Part shown: in pieces, positions 1 to 8,994 of the stretch
Numbering within the stretch: the stretch's first letter is position 1
Layout: each line of letters opens with the position of its first letter
Source of the DNA: Cobetia sp. L2A1
GTDB taxonomy: Bacteria > Pseudomonadota > Gammaproteobacteria > Pseudomonadales > Halomonadaceae
DNA: 64,000 nt
Assembly: GCF_009796845.1 (NCBI RefSeq)
Contig: NZ_CP047025.1
Location: 1,426,001 to 1,490,000, forward strand
Direction of reading: 5' to 3'
The notes under the pieces: model-generated
What the model was told of the DNA's origin: nothing
The model's input: only the letters and a program-made list of their open reading frames with translations
Databases searched by the model: none
Translations under genes and position numbers: made by a program

Positions 1-811
1 GCTCAAGTTTGCCGGCCAGTGCATCACGCGAAGAAGTGCGGTCACTGCGGATATTGATCAGGATCTCGGCTTCGCCCGGGATGATGTTGGCCGCATCACC
101 GGCATGGAAGGCGGCGATCGTGATCACGCCCGCTTCTAAAGGCGATTTGTGGCGTGCGACCAGCCCCTGAAGCTGCTGGATGATGGACGTGCCCACATAG
201 ATCGCATCCACTGCCAAATGTGGCATGGCGGCATGCCCTGTTTTCCCTTCGACAGTGACCCGGAAGGTGTCGTTACCCCCCATGGCCGGGCCGGGTTTGA
301 CGAATACCTGGCCGGCCGGGAAGTTCGGGCGATTGTGGTAGCCGAATATCGCGGAGACCTTCGGGTTGTCCAGTACACCTTCCTCGATCATCCGCGCCGC
401 GCCGTTGCCGCCTTCCTCCGCCGGCTGGAAGATCAGCTTCAAATGCCCGGACAAGGTGCCGCGCTGCTCCATGATGGCTTCAGCCGCCAAAAGGAGTGTG
501 GCGGTATGGCCATCATGCCCGCAGGCATGCATCAGTCCGCGCTTGGTGGAGCAATGGGAAAAGGTATTGGCCTCATCAATCGGCAGCGCATCCATGTCGG
601 CGCGAAAGGCGATGACGGGACCCGGACGACCAGTATCCAGCTCTGCCAGAACCCCCGTCTCTGCGATCCCTTCGGTGACCTGGTAGCCCAGCTCGCGCAG
701 TCTCTCTGCGACCACCTTGGCTGTCTGGGTCTCCTCGTACTTCAGCTCTGGATGCTGATGGAAGTGATGCCGGAGCGACTTGGCCGTCGCTAATTGGCTG
801 TCGGTAAACAT
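1..811 (-). CDS. M20-family amidohydrolase (hippurate hydrolase/aminoacylase-like), 5' part only
   Basis: The frame opens at ATG 811 and stays open to the left edge, so about 270 N-terminal residues are present and the C-terminus lies outside the window. It contains the M20 dinuclear metal-site signatures: a FRADMDALP segment (about residues 71-79), HACGHDGHT (about 98-106) and PAEEGGNGAARM (about 131-142). Family knowledge: these enzymes hydrolyse N-acyl amino acids or peptides in the cytoplasm. The start is supported by an AAGGA ribosome site about 6 bases upstream, which lies in one arm of an inverted repeat (819-861). The substrate cannot be told from sequence. It is transcribed away from the Zorya-like operon's 3' end, with no shared operon. 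Confidence 0.88.
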   Translation of the reverse strand, partial: MFTDSQLATAKSLRHHFHQHPELKYEETQTAKVVAERLRELGYQVTEGIAETGVLAELDTGRPGPVIAFRADMDALPIDEANTFSHCSTKRGLMHACGHDGHTATLLLAAEAIMEQRGTLSGHLKLIFQPAEEGGNGAARMIEEGVLDNPKVSAIFGYHNRPNFPAGQVFVKPGPAMGGNDTFRVTVEGKTGHAAMPHLAVDAIYVGTSIIQQLQGLVARHKSPLEAGVITIAAFHAGDAANIIPGEAEILINIRSDRTSSRDALAGKLE

Positions 812-818
812 CGTTTGT

Positions 819-861
819 CCTTGTTCTGGTTTGGGAGCTGCTTGCCTACGCTAGAACAAGG
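819..861 (-). promoter_or_regulatory. Inverted repeat covering the ribosome site of the M20 gene
   Basis: CCTTGTTCT and AGAACAAGG form perfect 9-bp arms separated by 25 bases just before ATG 811. In the mRNA the downstream arm contains the AAGG of the Shine-Dalgarno, so pairing would mask it. It could equally be a DNA operator for a dimeric repressor. Seen directly; function is inference. Confidence 0.35.
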
Positions 862-1040
862 TGGGGGCACGGAGGGAGACCAAGGAGGGGCGTGTTTGTT
901 GACTTGAGTGCAACGGAGGTTGGTGAGTGCTTACGAATTTCCAATAGATCTCCAGGTTTTGGAGAGTCGAGTTAGGCAAAAATATCAATGGATATCGCAC
1001 GTGGAGCATCAGCGCGCCACATGCGATAAATGCTGAATAT

Positions 1041-2234
1041 CTAGCCTAAGTTCTTCACAAAATAATCCGGATGCGCTAAGACCTGCTCGACCGATAGAGT
1101 GTTCCAGCCTTGCTGGCGGGCAGCTACCGCATCCTCGTCTGTAATGGCAATCGCGAGTTTAGCTACGGGCCATGCCAGCTCCAGGGTAGCGACGACAGCT
1201 TCGTTATCATCCTGAATGTCCAATCCCACCGCCGGTATCGGGACTTGATTGTGCTGCAGAAAGTGCATCACTCCATTCATCCCCGGGTCCGCAAGGTCGA
1301 ACACATGACGCCAATCCGCAGGCGCAGGCATGTCCTGGCGTTGGCGAAGCTGTGCAATCAAGTGTCGGTCTTCAATACTCACGACCATATGGTCGTGATA
1401 GGGCTGTTTGCTATGACAATCGATGCAAAGCGCACGCAGATTTTCGTCACGATTATCCTGCTTGTTGGCATTCACGTGATGAGAATGGAGCAAATACGGG
1501 TAGTCATTGAGATCTACCGTGCACTCTTCACAGCAGTATTTCCGTGACGTGCGATATTGGCGTGAAACCTCCGCCCAATCTTCTGTATAGCCCTTTTCCT
1601 GCAAAGTCCGGGTGGCTCCACGCTGTGGATGGGCAGAGAAGAACGATGCATAGCGTTCGAAGAAAGCCTCAAAGGAGAAGTCCTTGAAGATCGTTCCCTT
1701 GCGCCGCCCGGGAACGGCGTAGCCGTCATAATTGAGTGTGTTCAGACAGTACTTGCATACCTTGAGATCCGTTACTCCCTTCGTGCCACTCTTGTTGTCA
1801 TGGATGGTGAAATTGCCATCAATGGCTTGAGTCGCCCGATATTTGGCGTCGTATTTGCCAGTCTGTTTCATTTTTTCCAGGTGAGTACAGAAGGCGATAT
1901 GCATTCGATTGCCATCATTGCCATCCAGCAAGGCCTTCTCAAAGCGCTCACTGTAATGGCCTGGCATATACATCATGATTTGTTGACCATTTAAGGATAA
2001 CAAACCACTCCCCGATCCCGTAATGATTCGCTTAAGCGTCTCGGGATCTAAATCAATCCCCCCAGCACCGGCGACAGGCACATAAGGACCGGATTCCCCT
2101 AGATCTCCTATAGGGGGATCTGGAGGAGGATCCACTATATGGGGGGGCGCAGGCTCAAGAATTACCTTGGCCCTGTTTTGCCCCATCTTGTTGACATTAC
2201 TCCAGAGCTGTCCAAGATCGATCTCCAGCTTCAT
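1041..2234 (-). CDS. HNH endonuclease, candidate ZorE of a Zorya type II-like system
   Basis: 397 aa. A Pro-rich linker (about 28-42) precedes a central domain with a CxxC pair (C160, C163). An HNH/zinc module follows: C235-x2-C238, the HSHH stretch (250-253), an N-rich middle and C270-x2-C273-H274. The C-terminal ~80 residues contain ELAWP followed by a Lys-containing strand, resembling degenerate Vsr/PD-(D/E)XK-type tails (weak). The ATG at 2234 overlaps the zorB-like stop by four bases (ATGA), so translation is probably coupled. Known: Zorya type II pairs ZorA and ZorB with an HNH effector, ZorE. The HNH call is firm. The ZorE name rests on gene order and needs profile confirmation, so no symbol is given. 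Confidence 0.75.
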   Translation of the reverse strand: MKLEIDLGQLWSNVNKMGQNRAKVILEPAPPHIVDPPPDPPIGDLGESGPYVPVAGAGGIDLDPETLKRIITGSGSGLLSLNGQQIMMYMPGHYSERFEKALLDGNDGNRMHIAFCTHLEKMKQTGKYDAKYRATQAIDGNFTIHDNKSGTKGVTDLKVCKYCLNTLNYDGYAVPGRRKGTIFKDFSFEAFFERYASFFSAHPQRGATRTLQEKGYTEDWAEVSRQYRTSRKYCCEECTVDLNDYPYLLHSHHVNANKQDNRDENLRALCIDCHSKQPYHDHMVVSIEDRHLIAQLRQRQDMPAPADWRHVFDLADPGMNGVMHFLQHNQVPIPAVGLDIQDDNEAVVATLELAWPVAKLAIAITDEDAVAARQQGWNTLSVEQVLAHPDYFVKNLG

Positions 2235-2956
2235 TGGCCGACCTCATCGAGAATCGCGCGAATCTGGCTTTCGGCATTGGTCAGAATGCGGAAGCTTACA
2301 CGGCGCGAGCGTTCCGCATTTTCCTGCTGATTCTCATCCAGCTCCGGATGAGCCGAGGAGTAACCGACCGCAGCGGTCGTCTTCTTGACCCATGACTTGT
2401 CAGCCTGGGTCTCCGGCAGCTGATAAAGATATCCCAGTACGGAACGCGTTCGGTCCTGCGAGAGCTGCATGTTCAGAAAGTAAGCCTCGTCATCGCTGAC
2501 ACGATGGTTCCAGCGGCTGGAGGTGTGGCCCTCGATACGCACTTCTTGGATTCTGTCCTTGAAAGGCGCGAGCACCTTGAGATAACGCGGATAGAAATCG
2601 CTAAGAATCTGCTCGAAGCGTGGGCGAAGGCTGGCCGAGCCGGTGGCAAACAGCACCTCCGGTGACTGGAAGGTGAAAGCCAGCGTTTCAGGGTCTATCT
2701 CCGCTTCCCAGCCAGAGAGGTCATCCGAGAACTCATCCTGCAAGGCCCTCAGGATAGCGACCTGAGTATCCTGATAGGCCTTGGCGACATCAGTGACGCC
2801 CTGGCGTACCTGATTGGCATGCATCATCAAGGCGACGGCGATCAGCAAGAACACCATCATCAGCCCTGCCATCAAGTCAGAGACGCTGAGCCAATGGTGT
2901 TCCTCTTCGCTACCGGCCGCGCTGCCACGACCGAAGACGGCATCAAGACGACTCAT
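2231..2956 (-). CDS. ZorB-like MotB/OmpA-domain motor subunit
   Basis: 241 aa. A single N-terminal membrane helix (about 28-46) is immediately preceded by Asp27 in an SVSDLMAG context, the place of the proton-binding Asp in MotB/ZorB. A periplasmic OmpA-like peptidoglycan-binding domain follows (about 95-225), with IEGHTSS and a terminal SRRVSFRI strand. The length matches ZorB proteins. Known: ZorA5-ZorB2 forms a proton-driven inner-membrane motor that senses phage at the cell envelope. The start codon shares one base with the zorA-like stop (TGATG), indicating one operon ZorA-ZorB-HNH. A generic MotB/TolR role outside defence is possible but unlikely given the HNH partner. Confidence 0.8.
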   Translation of the reverse strand: MSRLDAVFGRGSAAGSEEEHHWLSVSDLMAGLMMVFLLIAVALMMHANQVRQGVTDVAKAYQDTQVAILRALQDEFSDDLSGWEAEIDPETLAFTFQSPEVLFATGSASLRPRFEQILSDFYPRYLKVLAPFKDRIQEVRIEGHTSSRWNHRVSDDEAYFLNMQLSQDRTRSVLGYLYQLPETQADKSWVKKTTAAVGYSSAHPELDENQQENAERSRRVSFRILTNAESQIRAILDEVGQ

Positions 2957-4815
2957 CAGAAAGCTCCTTCCTTGTCAGCCTGCTGAATGATGCGATGCAT
3001 CTCGTTGGTCAAGCGACCGTAATCATTGGTGAAGCCTTGAGTAATGGTTGTCAGTGCGCTTCCCATTTCATTCATGACTTTCAGAAGTTGAACCTGTGTT
3101 TCTTTATTGAGTGTCTCGAATTGGCCATTGAGTGATTTTTGAGTGTCTTCGGTTACTTTCTTGAGTGCACCTTGCAGTTGCTCCTGAGCCGACGTCAGCT
3201 GGCCTTGATACTGCTTCAGGCCATTTTCCAGCGTCTCGCGCAGTTGCTTCTGATTGGTTTCTCCGGCCTCGCCAAGCTGGCGGGTAAGCTGGGAGGAGTG
3301 TTCGCCTAGCTTGTCGCTGAGGGAGGTCACTTGTTGTTCCGCGATCTCGATTCCCTTGCGATGCGTCTCGCTCAGACGGGCGGAGCTTTCAGACAATTGC
3401 CCAGCAATACGCTCATTGCCTTCGGTAATATTCTTGCCCATGACTTCATGTTGTTGCTGGAGGTGTTCAACCATCGTGCGCACCTGAGCATTGACGGTTT
3501 CATGGGCGTCACGGAATTGACCGGCGATCTGCTCGGACTGGGTGGCTAGGTGATCCGACGTGCCTTGCAGTGACTGGTGAACGCTGTTGTAGCGTTCGTT
3601 GAGGCCAGACGCGCCTTCGATCATCTCGGCGTTGATCTTGGCGGTGCCGTCGACCAGTTCTTTCTTGAGTTCTTCACCCCCGCTGACCAGCTGAGTCGCG
3701 GCATTGAGAGCGGCCTGGGAAATATCGGCCACTGTCTTCTCGACCTGCGCATTGATCTGCGGTACTGCCTCGACGGCCTTGTCGTGCATGTCGGCGAAGG
3801 CGGCGAGGTGGGCTTCGAGGTCTGCCAACTGGCGCTGGGTCGCGGTCAGCAGTGTTTCCAGGCCTGACATCGTCTCCGGAATGGCGCTGGCACTGGTGCT
3901 GATGTTGGCGACGCTCTTCTCGGTTTCGGTGATGGCAGTGACGCCTTGAGCGTACTGATCACGCATCTCGCCCAGCTGCTGGCGGTAGTTTTCCTGCCAT
4001 TCCACCAGCGATTTCACCGAGGCATCCAGTGCCTTGAAGTTCTCGCCAAATTGCTCTGTCAGCTGCTTGTTGAAGTCTTGGATGACTTCCTTCAGGGCAT
4101 TGATGACTTGCTCGGTGGCGGACTTCGACATCATCTCGGCGAACTCGCGCATCTGCTCGCTCAGCTCACGCGCGAAGGCGTCAAAGCGCTGACGTTGGGC
4201 TTCGGCGTGGGTACCCAATGCCTCAGCGGCGGTAGACTGGCGATCTACCTCGCGCACCAGGGCCTTGTGGTTGTCATCCTGATTCTGACGTAGCAGGCGA
4301 ATCTGGCCGGTGAGGGTGTCGCTGTCATCACCGGCAATCGCCAAGTGCAGCTTTTCCAGATTGGCAGTTTGCTGAGCGAGTTGCTCATTCTGTTGCAGCA
4401 TCACTTGGTGGATGTGCTCCGGACCGACTTCATCCGGACCCGTTGCGACATCCGTCTTGGGCTGCATGGGCTTCAGGCCGCTGAGCACCTTGTAGACCAT
4501 GGCTAGCGCCATACCAAACAGGCTGGTCATGAAAGCGGTCTTTAGCCCGTTCAGCAGCAAAGAGATACTGCCCTCGATATCGGCGCTATCAAAGTGCAAC
4601 AGGCCAATGACGATACCGGTGAAGGTACCCAGCATGCCCAGTGAAGTGAGCAGGTTTGGAGTGTAGTGGGTAAAGCTGCGCGCCTTGTCTTTCTTGTAGC
4701 AAACCAGGGCGACAATACCTATGAGGAGTATTGCCCAACAAAATATACCGGTAATGCTATCGGCATTGCTGCTGTACAGCAGGCCTTCCAGCTGGCTGGA
4801 AATCAGTTCAATCAT
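2956..4815 (-). CDS. ZorA-like MotA/ExbB-family motor protein with a long coiled-coil tail
   Basis: 619 aa. Three membrane helices are visible at about 23-40, 52-73 and 85-110. The TPNLLTSLGMLGTFTG stretch is typical of the MotA/TolQ/ExbB channel. From about residue 115 to the end it is Gln/Glu/Ala-rich and helical, with many heptad-like stretches, matching the long cytoplasmic tail of ZorA. Known: in Zorya, the ZorA tail transmits the envelope signal to cytoplasmic effectors. A GGGAG ribosome site stands before ATG 4815. First gene of the ZorA-ZorB-HNH operon. MotA or ExbB housekeeping roles are argued against by the tail and the nuclease partner. Confidence 0.8.
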   Translation of the reverse strand: MIELISSQLEGLLYSSNADSITGIFCWAILLIGIVALVCYKKDKARSFTHYTPNLLTSLGMLGTFTGIVIGLLHFDSADIEGSISLLLNGLKTAFMTSLFGMALAMVYKVLSGLKPMQPKTDVATGPDEVGPEHIHQVMLQQNEQLAQQTANLEKLHLAIAGDDSDTLTGQIRLLRQNQDDNHKALVREVDRQSTAAEALGTHAEAQRQRFDAFARELSEQMREFAEMMSKSATEQVINALKEVIQDFNKQLTEQFGENFKALDASVKSLVEWQENYRQQLGEMRDQYAQGVTAITETEKSVANISTSASAIPETMSGLETLLTATQRQLADLEAHLAAFADMHDKAVEAVPQINAQVEKTVADISQAALNAATQLVSGGEELKKELVDGTAKINAEMIEGASGLNERYNSVHQSLQGTSDHLATQSEQIAGQFRDAHETVNAQVRTMVEHLQQQHEVMGKNITEGNERIAGQLSESSARLSETHRKGIEIAEQQVTSLSDKLGEHSSQLTRQLGEAGETNQKQLRETLENGLKQYQGQLTSAQEQLQGALKKVTEDTQKSLNGQFETLNKETQVQLLKVMNEMGSALTTITQGFTNDYGRLTNEMHRIIQQADKEGAF

Positions 4816-5735
4816 GTTATGTGCTCCCTGCAGGGCCTCTGTGGGCCCTCGATAAGATATGCCAGCCGTGACAGACTTTTGTTGTCAGCGGCTATTGCTA
4901 GGTAAAGGTTCAGTAATCGTGATTCAGTGGCGAGCGATCATGGCGGTGTCGTAACTCTGACTCGTCATGCGTGCTGCTATGTGGTTCGTGTCCATATTGC
5001 TCATGTCTGATGCAAAGAAGGCCCATGCCTAGAGGTGGTCAGCCTCTCTGTCTAGTTGAATTAGGGGGGCGTGATATTCCACCGTGTCCCTGGACGGTCT
5101 GGCGGGCAGTATGCCGTTCTGATAGGTCTTTCAGACAACACCTTGCTTCAGGTGCTTGATGTCTTTCCAGCTCTAGGCAATACCGTATTCGTTCAGCTCC
5201 AGTCGTTCGATGGAGTAGCGAATGCTGTTATTCAGCACTGCACTGCGTGCCTTGTAGGGCAGGTCTACGGCTACTAGTCCTTTGCTGGGTCAGTGCATTG
5301 CGAGCAGATTGACTGGGCTCCGACTGAGCATGAGCTTATGTATATATATTCAGTATGCCTATAAATTCACAGCATGCCGCTCATCGCCAAATGCTCTCCA
5401 GAATCGTGGTTGTGGCGATCCTGGCCGTGACCTGATTCTGTAGCATGCTGCACATCCGAGTTGACGGTGCTAATCTATTTGTCTCAATTGCGAGACGCAA
5501 ATGTCGTTTTTTTGCACATTATTGTATACTGGTTACGTTTCGAAGGTAATACCCATGTGTCTTGAATGGACACAGGGGTAGCTATGGCGTGATGGTGCCT
5601 TGAGGGGGACCACTCGGATAGCAAATAACCTAGTTGGCCGCTGGCTCAATAAGTTACTTCGTCATCATTAAGTAGGCTATGAAGCCTGTTGACAGATTAT
5701 ATAGTTGATTTTTCATAAATTGATGCGGAAAGGCA
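4816..5735. other. 920-bp non-coding region upstream of the Zorya-like operon
   Basis: No convincing gene; the short frames here lack ribosome sites and family features. AT content rises toward the right. It holds the promoter region of the zorA-like gene on the left and an imperfect hairpin at 5549-5580. It may be the decayed edge of a defence island, since an IS30 remnant lies 1 kb further on. Confidence 0.5.
5549..5580. repeat. Imperfect inverted repeat in the intergenic region
   Basis: TACCCATGTGTC and its complement pair at 11 of 12 positions around a short loop. No T-run follows, so it is not an obvious terminator. It sits about 155 bases upstream of the AT-rich orphan gene. Confidence 0.4.
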
Positions 5736-6341
5736 ATGTTCAAGAAAGTATCACGATGGTGGCGGCGTCCTGAAAGGGCTTCAGGTTATGTGGTTTACAC
5801 GAAAACTATCGTAAGTGAGAAAGTTCTATACGAGTTAAGATTCATTCCTCAAGGTGAGGAGGAACTTGCTGACTTGAAGAAACATCCTGACGAATCTTTA
5901 CTCCTCTCTTATCAAGAAGGTGGATGGGATATAGAGCAAACTCTTCTGGATCATTTCGGTCGGCAGGCAATCCGTATTGATAAAGGTAAACGTGCAGATC
6001 GTTATATGAGTCGTTATCGATGCGGAGCCATATTTGATAAAGATGTACTCGGCTTGGATGATCAGTTATATCTCGAAGCTATAAAAGCGCAAAAAGAAGC
6101 TGAATTGAAAGAGCAGGAGAATGCCGGTGAGGGCTGCTTGTCTTTGATAGTTGCGATCGCTTTGGCACCTTTCACACTTGGATTTTCTTTATTATTTGTG
6201 TTGTATGGTGGAGCTTGTTTATGGGAGTCAGCGAAAAGTACGGAAAAAAGAGAGCAGTATAAAAAAACTAAACGTCCAGTCCACCCTGGAAGCATTCAAG
6301 ATTTGTTGAAAACTTTGACCAGTAGCAAAGTTCTACCATAA
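5736..6341 (+). CDS. Hypothetical membrane-anchored protein, AT-rich
   Basis: 201 aa; not recognised. The N-terminus is basic (KKVSRWWRRPER) and the middle is a soluble charged domain. A helical KAQKEAELKEQE stretch comes before one or two hydrophobic helices (about 132-160), and the tail is basic. The ATG follows a GGAAAGG ribosome site. Base composition is clearly more AT-rich than flanking genes, which suggests horizontal transfer. It lies between the Zorya-like operon and an IS30 remnant, so it may be defence-island cargo. No function is assigned. Confidence 0.6.
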   Translation: MFKKVSRWWRRPERASGYVVYTKTIVSEKVLYELRFIPQGEEELADLKKHPDESLLLSYQEGGWDIEQTLLDHFGRQAIRIDKGKRADRYMSRYRCGAIFDKDVLGLDDQLYLEAIKAQKEAELKEQENAGEGCLSLIVAIALAPFTLGFSLLFVLYGGACLWESAKSTEKREQYKKTKRPVHPGSIQDLLKTLTSSKVLP

Positions 6342-6379
6342 AAAGCATAGTGCTCCAAGGAGGGAGGGCGCCCTCAATG

Positions 6380-7068
6380 ACCAAGTGCAACACGTAACCC
6401 ATCAGGTACGGCATTGCCATGACTCAATGCTTTCATCATCTTCTGGATTCAGAGAATAACCGCAGCACTTTGGACTGCACGGTAGAGGCAGGAGGATCTC
6501 ACAGCAGTACGATTGGCCGTGAGATTCGCCGCAACGCCACCAAGTTGAAAAACGCCTGCTGAGATCTTTTGCGGCATCTACATCATCTCCAGCGCCGCAA
6601 TCAGTACCGCGCGTAAGCCATCAGGTCAGGTCATACTAGTCGAGCGTCGCAGCGGCTATCTACTAGCGGCACGACTGCCCAAGGTCTCGGCCGAGCTAAC
6701 GCAAGCGGCCATGATCTGCTTATTGAAGCCGCGTTGAGGAGCGGTCCAGACGATCTCACTGGACAATGGCTCGGAATTCGCCGGCCACGAAGCGGTGGCC
6801 AAGGCCGTGACGGCGACGATGTACTTCTGTGATCCCTACTGCTTCGGGCAGCGTGGGGCCAACGAGAACACGAAAGGCCTGATGCGGCAGTACTTCCCCA
6901 AAGGAACCGATTTCCGCTAGGTCAGCAATGCAGAGCTACGCAAGGTGGTCGAGAAGCTGAATGACCGTTCTCGAAAACGGATCAGCTATCGGACACTGGC
7001 ATAGGTGTTTCTGGGGGAATACTCAGGCGGGCTGGATACCGCAGGTGCTGCGCTTATTGCTTGAATTC
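6380..7068 (+). mobile_element. Decayed IS30-family insertion sequence
   Basis: The ends contain imperfect inverted motifs: AAGTGCAACAC at about 6384-6394, and the complement of AAGCGCAGCAC near 7048-7058. Between them is a broken IS30 transposase frame. The right end continues into a CTTGAATTCAGGG context as in other IS30 copies. Exact ends and target duplication were not resolved. Confidence 0.6.
6419..7016 (+). pseudogene. IS30-family transposase, inactivated
   Basis: ATG 6419 opens a frame whose ~45 residues end in SSTIGREIRRNA, the IS30 N-terminal helix-turn-helix, before a stop. Further frames encode LDNGSEFAGHEAVA, FCDPYCFGQRGANENTKG and LMRQYFPKGTDFR, the DDE catalytic half of IS30 transposases. 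These are interrupted by frameshifts and a TAG about 40 codons before the normal end. Several lesions make it clearly non-functional. Confidence 0.8.
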
Positions 7069-7098
7069 AGGGTTTCAGCCGACCAGTATTCACCAGTT

Positions 7099-7641
7099 TT
7101 ATTCTTCTCCCCCAGCGAACCCCCCATACTTTCCCTTGAAATACAACAATGGCCGCGCCGTCCCTCTAACATCCAGATTTAGTCCTTTCACTTCCCCGAT
7201 CACGATCAGGTGATCGCCTGCAGGGTGCTCAGCGTGAATCTTGCAGTCGAGCCAGTGCAGGCTGTCATTGATGACAGGGTTGCCGAGGGGAGAGAGCTGC
7301 CAGTCGATGCCTTGCCATTTATCCGCGCCGCGCATGGCGAACTGGTTGGAGACATGGCTTTGCTCACTGGACAGAATGTTGACGGCAAAGCGCTCTGCCT
7401 GGCGGATCTTCGGGTAGCTGAAGGAGTTTGCCTTGACGCTGAAGGAGACCAGCGGCGGATTCATCGAGACGCTGTAGAACGACTGACAGGTGAAGCCGAT
7501 CGGCTCGTCGTCGATCTGTGTGGTGATGATGGTGATGCCGGAGGCGAAGTGGCCGAGGGCTTCACGGAAACTGGCGGGTTCGATGGTGGTGTCAGCGTTG
7601 GTGTCTGAATGGATGTCTGAGTTGGTGTCGGGGAGAGACAT
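7099..7641 (-). CDS. Flavin reductase (DIM6/NTAB family), candidate partner of MesD/MesX
   Basis: 180 aa from ATG 7641, chosen because AGGA lies 8 bases upstream. The longer frame to 7782 has no ribosome site and a non-conserved Ser/Pro-rich start. The flavin-reductase fold is visible: GHFASGITIITT, the FTCQSFYSVSMNPPLVSFSV segment split around residues 48-70, then FAVNILSSEQ and GKYGGF near the end. Known: these proteins reduce FMN with NAD(P)H for two-component monooxygenases. It lies about 275 bases after the MesD-type gene on the same strand. MesD/MesX needs oxygen, so a role in supplying reduced flavin is plausible but is inference. Confidence 0.85.
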   Translation of the reverse strand: MSLPDTNSDIHSDTNADTTIEPASFREALGHFASGITIITTQIDDEPIGFTCQSFYSVSMNPPLVSFSVKANSFSYPKIRQAERFAVNILSSEQSHVSNQFAMRGADKWQGIDWQLSPLGNPVINDSLHWLDCKIHAEHPAGDHLIVIGEVKGLNLDVRGTARPLLYFKGKYGGFAGGEE

Positions 7642-7915
7642 GGCAGGTCCTGGGGGAGTGGGAAGGCGGTGAAGATCAGCAGTAGGGAAGGAAACTGCGC
7701 TGATATCCCGGGGCTGAACGGTTGAGTGATGAAGGGGATGATGCTGAAAAAATGGCCGTCGTGAATCATTCACGATGGCCATTTTTGTTTGCGGCGGTGT
7801 CAGCCGCTACTGCTTCCACTCTTGAGCACTATCGTCGGGCCAACTCGGTTTGGAACTAACTGGGCGCTATCTGTCAGTTCTGTGTCTTGGCCAGCTCGGT
7901 GTCTCGGCGAAGATG

Positions 7916-8950
7916 TCAGCGCTGTGCTTCAAGTTCCTTGCGCACGATGGCGGCACCGGCGCTCAGTGCCTGCAGCTTGCCGCGGGCGACTTCACGCGAC
8001 AGTGGTGCCATGCCGCAGTTGGTGCAGGGGTAGAGCTTGTCGGCATCTACGAACTGCAGTGCCTTGCGCAGGGTATCTGCGACTTCTTCAGGGGTCTCGA
8101 TGGTGTTGTTGGCGACATCAATGGCGCCGACCATCACCTTCTTGCCACGCACCAGTTCGAGCAGGTCCATCGGCACATGGGAGTTGTGGCATTCCAGCGA
8201 GATGATATCGATATTGGATTGCTGCAGCTTCGGGAAGGCTTTCTCGTACTGGCGCCATTCGGAGCCCAGGGTGTTTTTCCAATCGGTATTGGCCTTGATG
8301 CCATAGCCGTAACAGATATGGATGGCGGTCTCGCATTTCAGGCCTTCAATCGCACGTTCCAGCGTGGCGATGCCCCATTCATTCACTTCATCGAAGAACA
8401 CGTTGAAGGCCGGCTCATCGAACTGAATGATGTCGACGCCTGCTGCTTCAAGCTCCTTGGCTTCCTCGTTGAGGATCTTGGCGAATTCCCACGCCAGCTT
8501 TTCACGGCTCTTGTAATGACCATCGAAGAGGGTGTCGACCATGGTCATCGGTCCCGGCAGTGCCCACTTGATGGGCTTGTCAGTCTGCTGGCGCAGGAAC
8601 TTGGCATCCTCGACGAAGACTGACTTCTGGCGAGAGACCGGCCCGACCACAGACGGCACGCTGGCATCATAGCGATCACGAATCTTGACGGTTTCACGCT
8701 GCTCGAAATCCACGCCATTCAGGTGCTCGATGAAGGTCGTGACGAAGTGCTGACGCGATTGCTCGCCATCGCTGACGATATCGATGCCGGCATGTTGCTG
8801 CTCCTGCAGTGAGACGCGCAGGGCATCCTGCTTGCCCGCGATCAGCGCTTCACCCTCGAGCTTCCAGGGAGACCAGAGCACTTCCGGCTCGGCGAGCCAA
8901 GTGGGTTTCGGCAAGCTTCCAGCGGTGGACGTCGGCAGTAATTTGTTCAT
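7916..8950 (-). CDS. mesD: Folate-independent short methionine synthase, MesD type
   Basis: 344 aa, equal to only the C-terminal catalytic half of cobalamin-independent MetE. Zinc-site residues are present: H211 and C213 in HICYGYG, E253 in LECHNSH, and C309/C312 in PCTNCGM. The MetE folate-binding N-terminal half is missing. Known: Price and colleagues described core methionine synthases (MesA-MesD); MesD works with the DUF1852 protein MesX under aerobic conditions. Here the DUF1852 gene lies 44 bases upstream in the same direction, which supports the MesD assignment. It methylates homocysteine to methionine; the methyl donor of MesD is not established. Confidence 0.88.
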   Translation of the reverse strand: MNKLLPTSTAGSLPKPTWLAEPEVLWSPWKLEGEALIAGKQDALRVSLQEQQHAGIDIVSDGEQSRQHFVTTFIEHLNGVDFEQRETVKIRDRYDASVPSVVGPVSRQKSVFVEDAKFLRQQTDKPIKWALPGPMTMVDTLFDGHYKSREKLAWEFAKILNEEAKELEAAGVDIIQFDEPAFNVFFDEVNEWGIATLERAIEGLKCETAIHICYGYGIKANTDWKNTLGSEWRQYEKAFPKLQQSNIDIISLECHNSHVPMDLLELVRGKKVMVGAIDVANNTIETPEEVADTLRKALQFVDADKLYPCTNCGMAPLSREVARGKLQALSAGAAIVRKELEAQR

Positions 8951-8994
8951 GAAAAAGACCTTTTATTGAGTATTGAGAAAAGTGTGAAGATTGA

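Noticed and set aside
4971-5277. Short plus-strand frames in the 4.8-5.7 kb gap
   Set aside because: No ribosome site, no recognisable domain and overlapping alternative frames; treated as non-coding.
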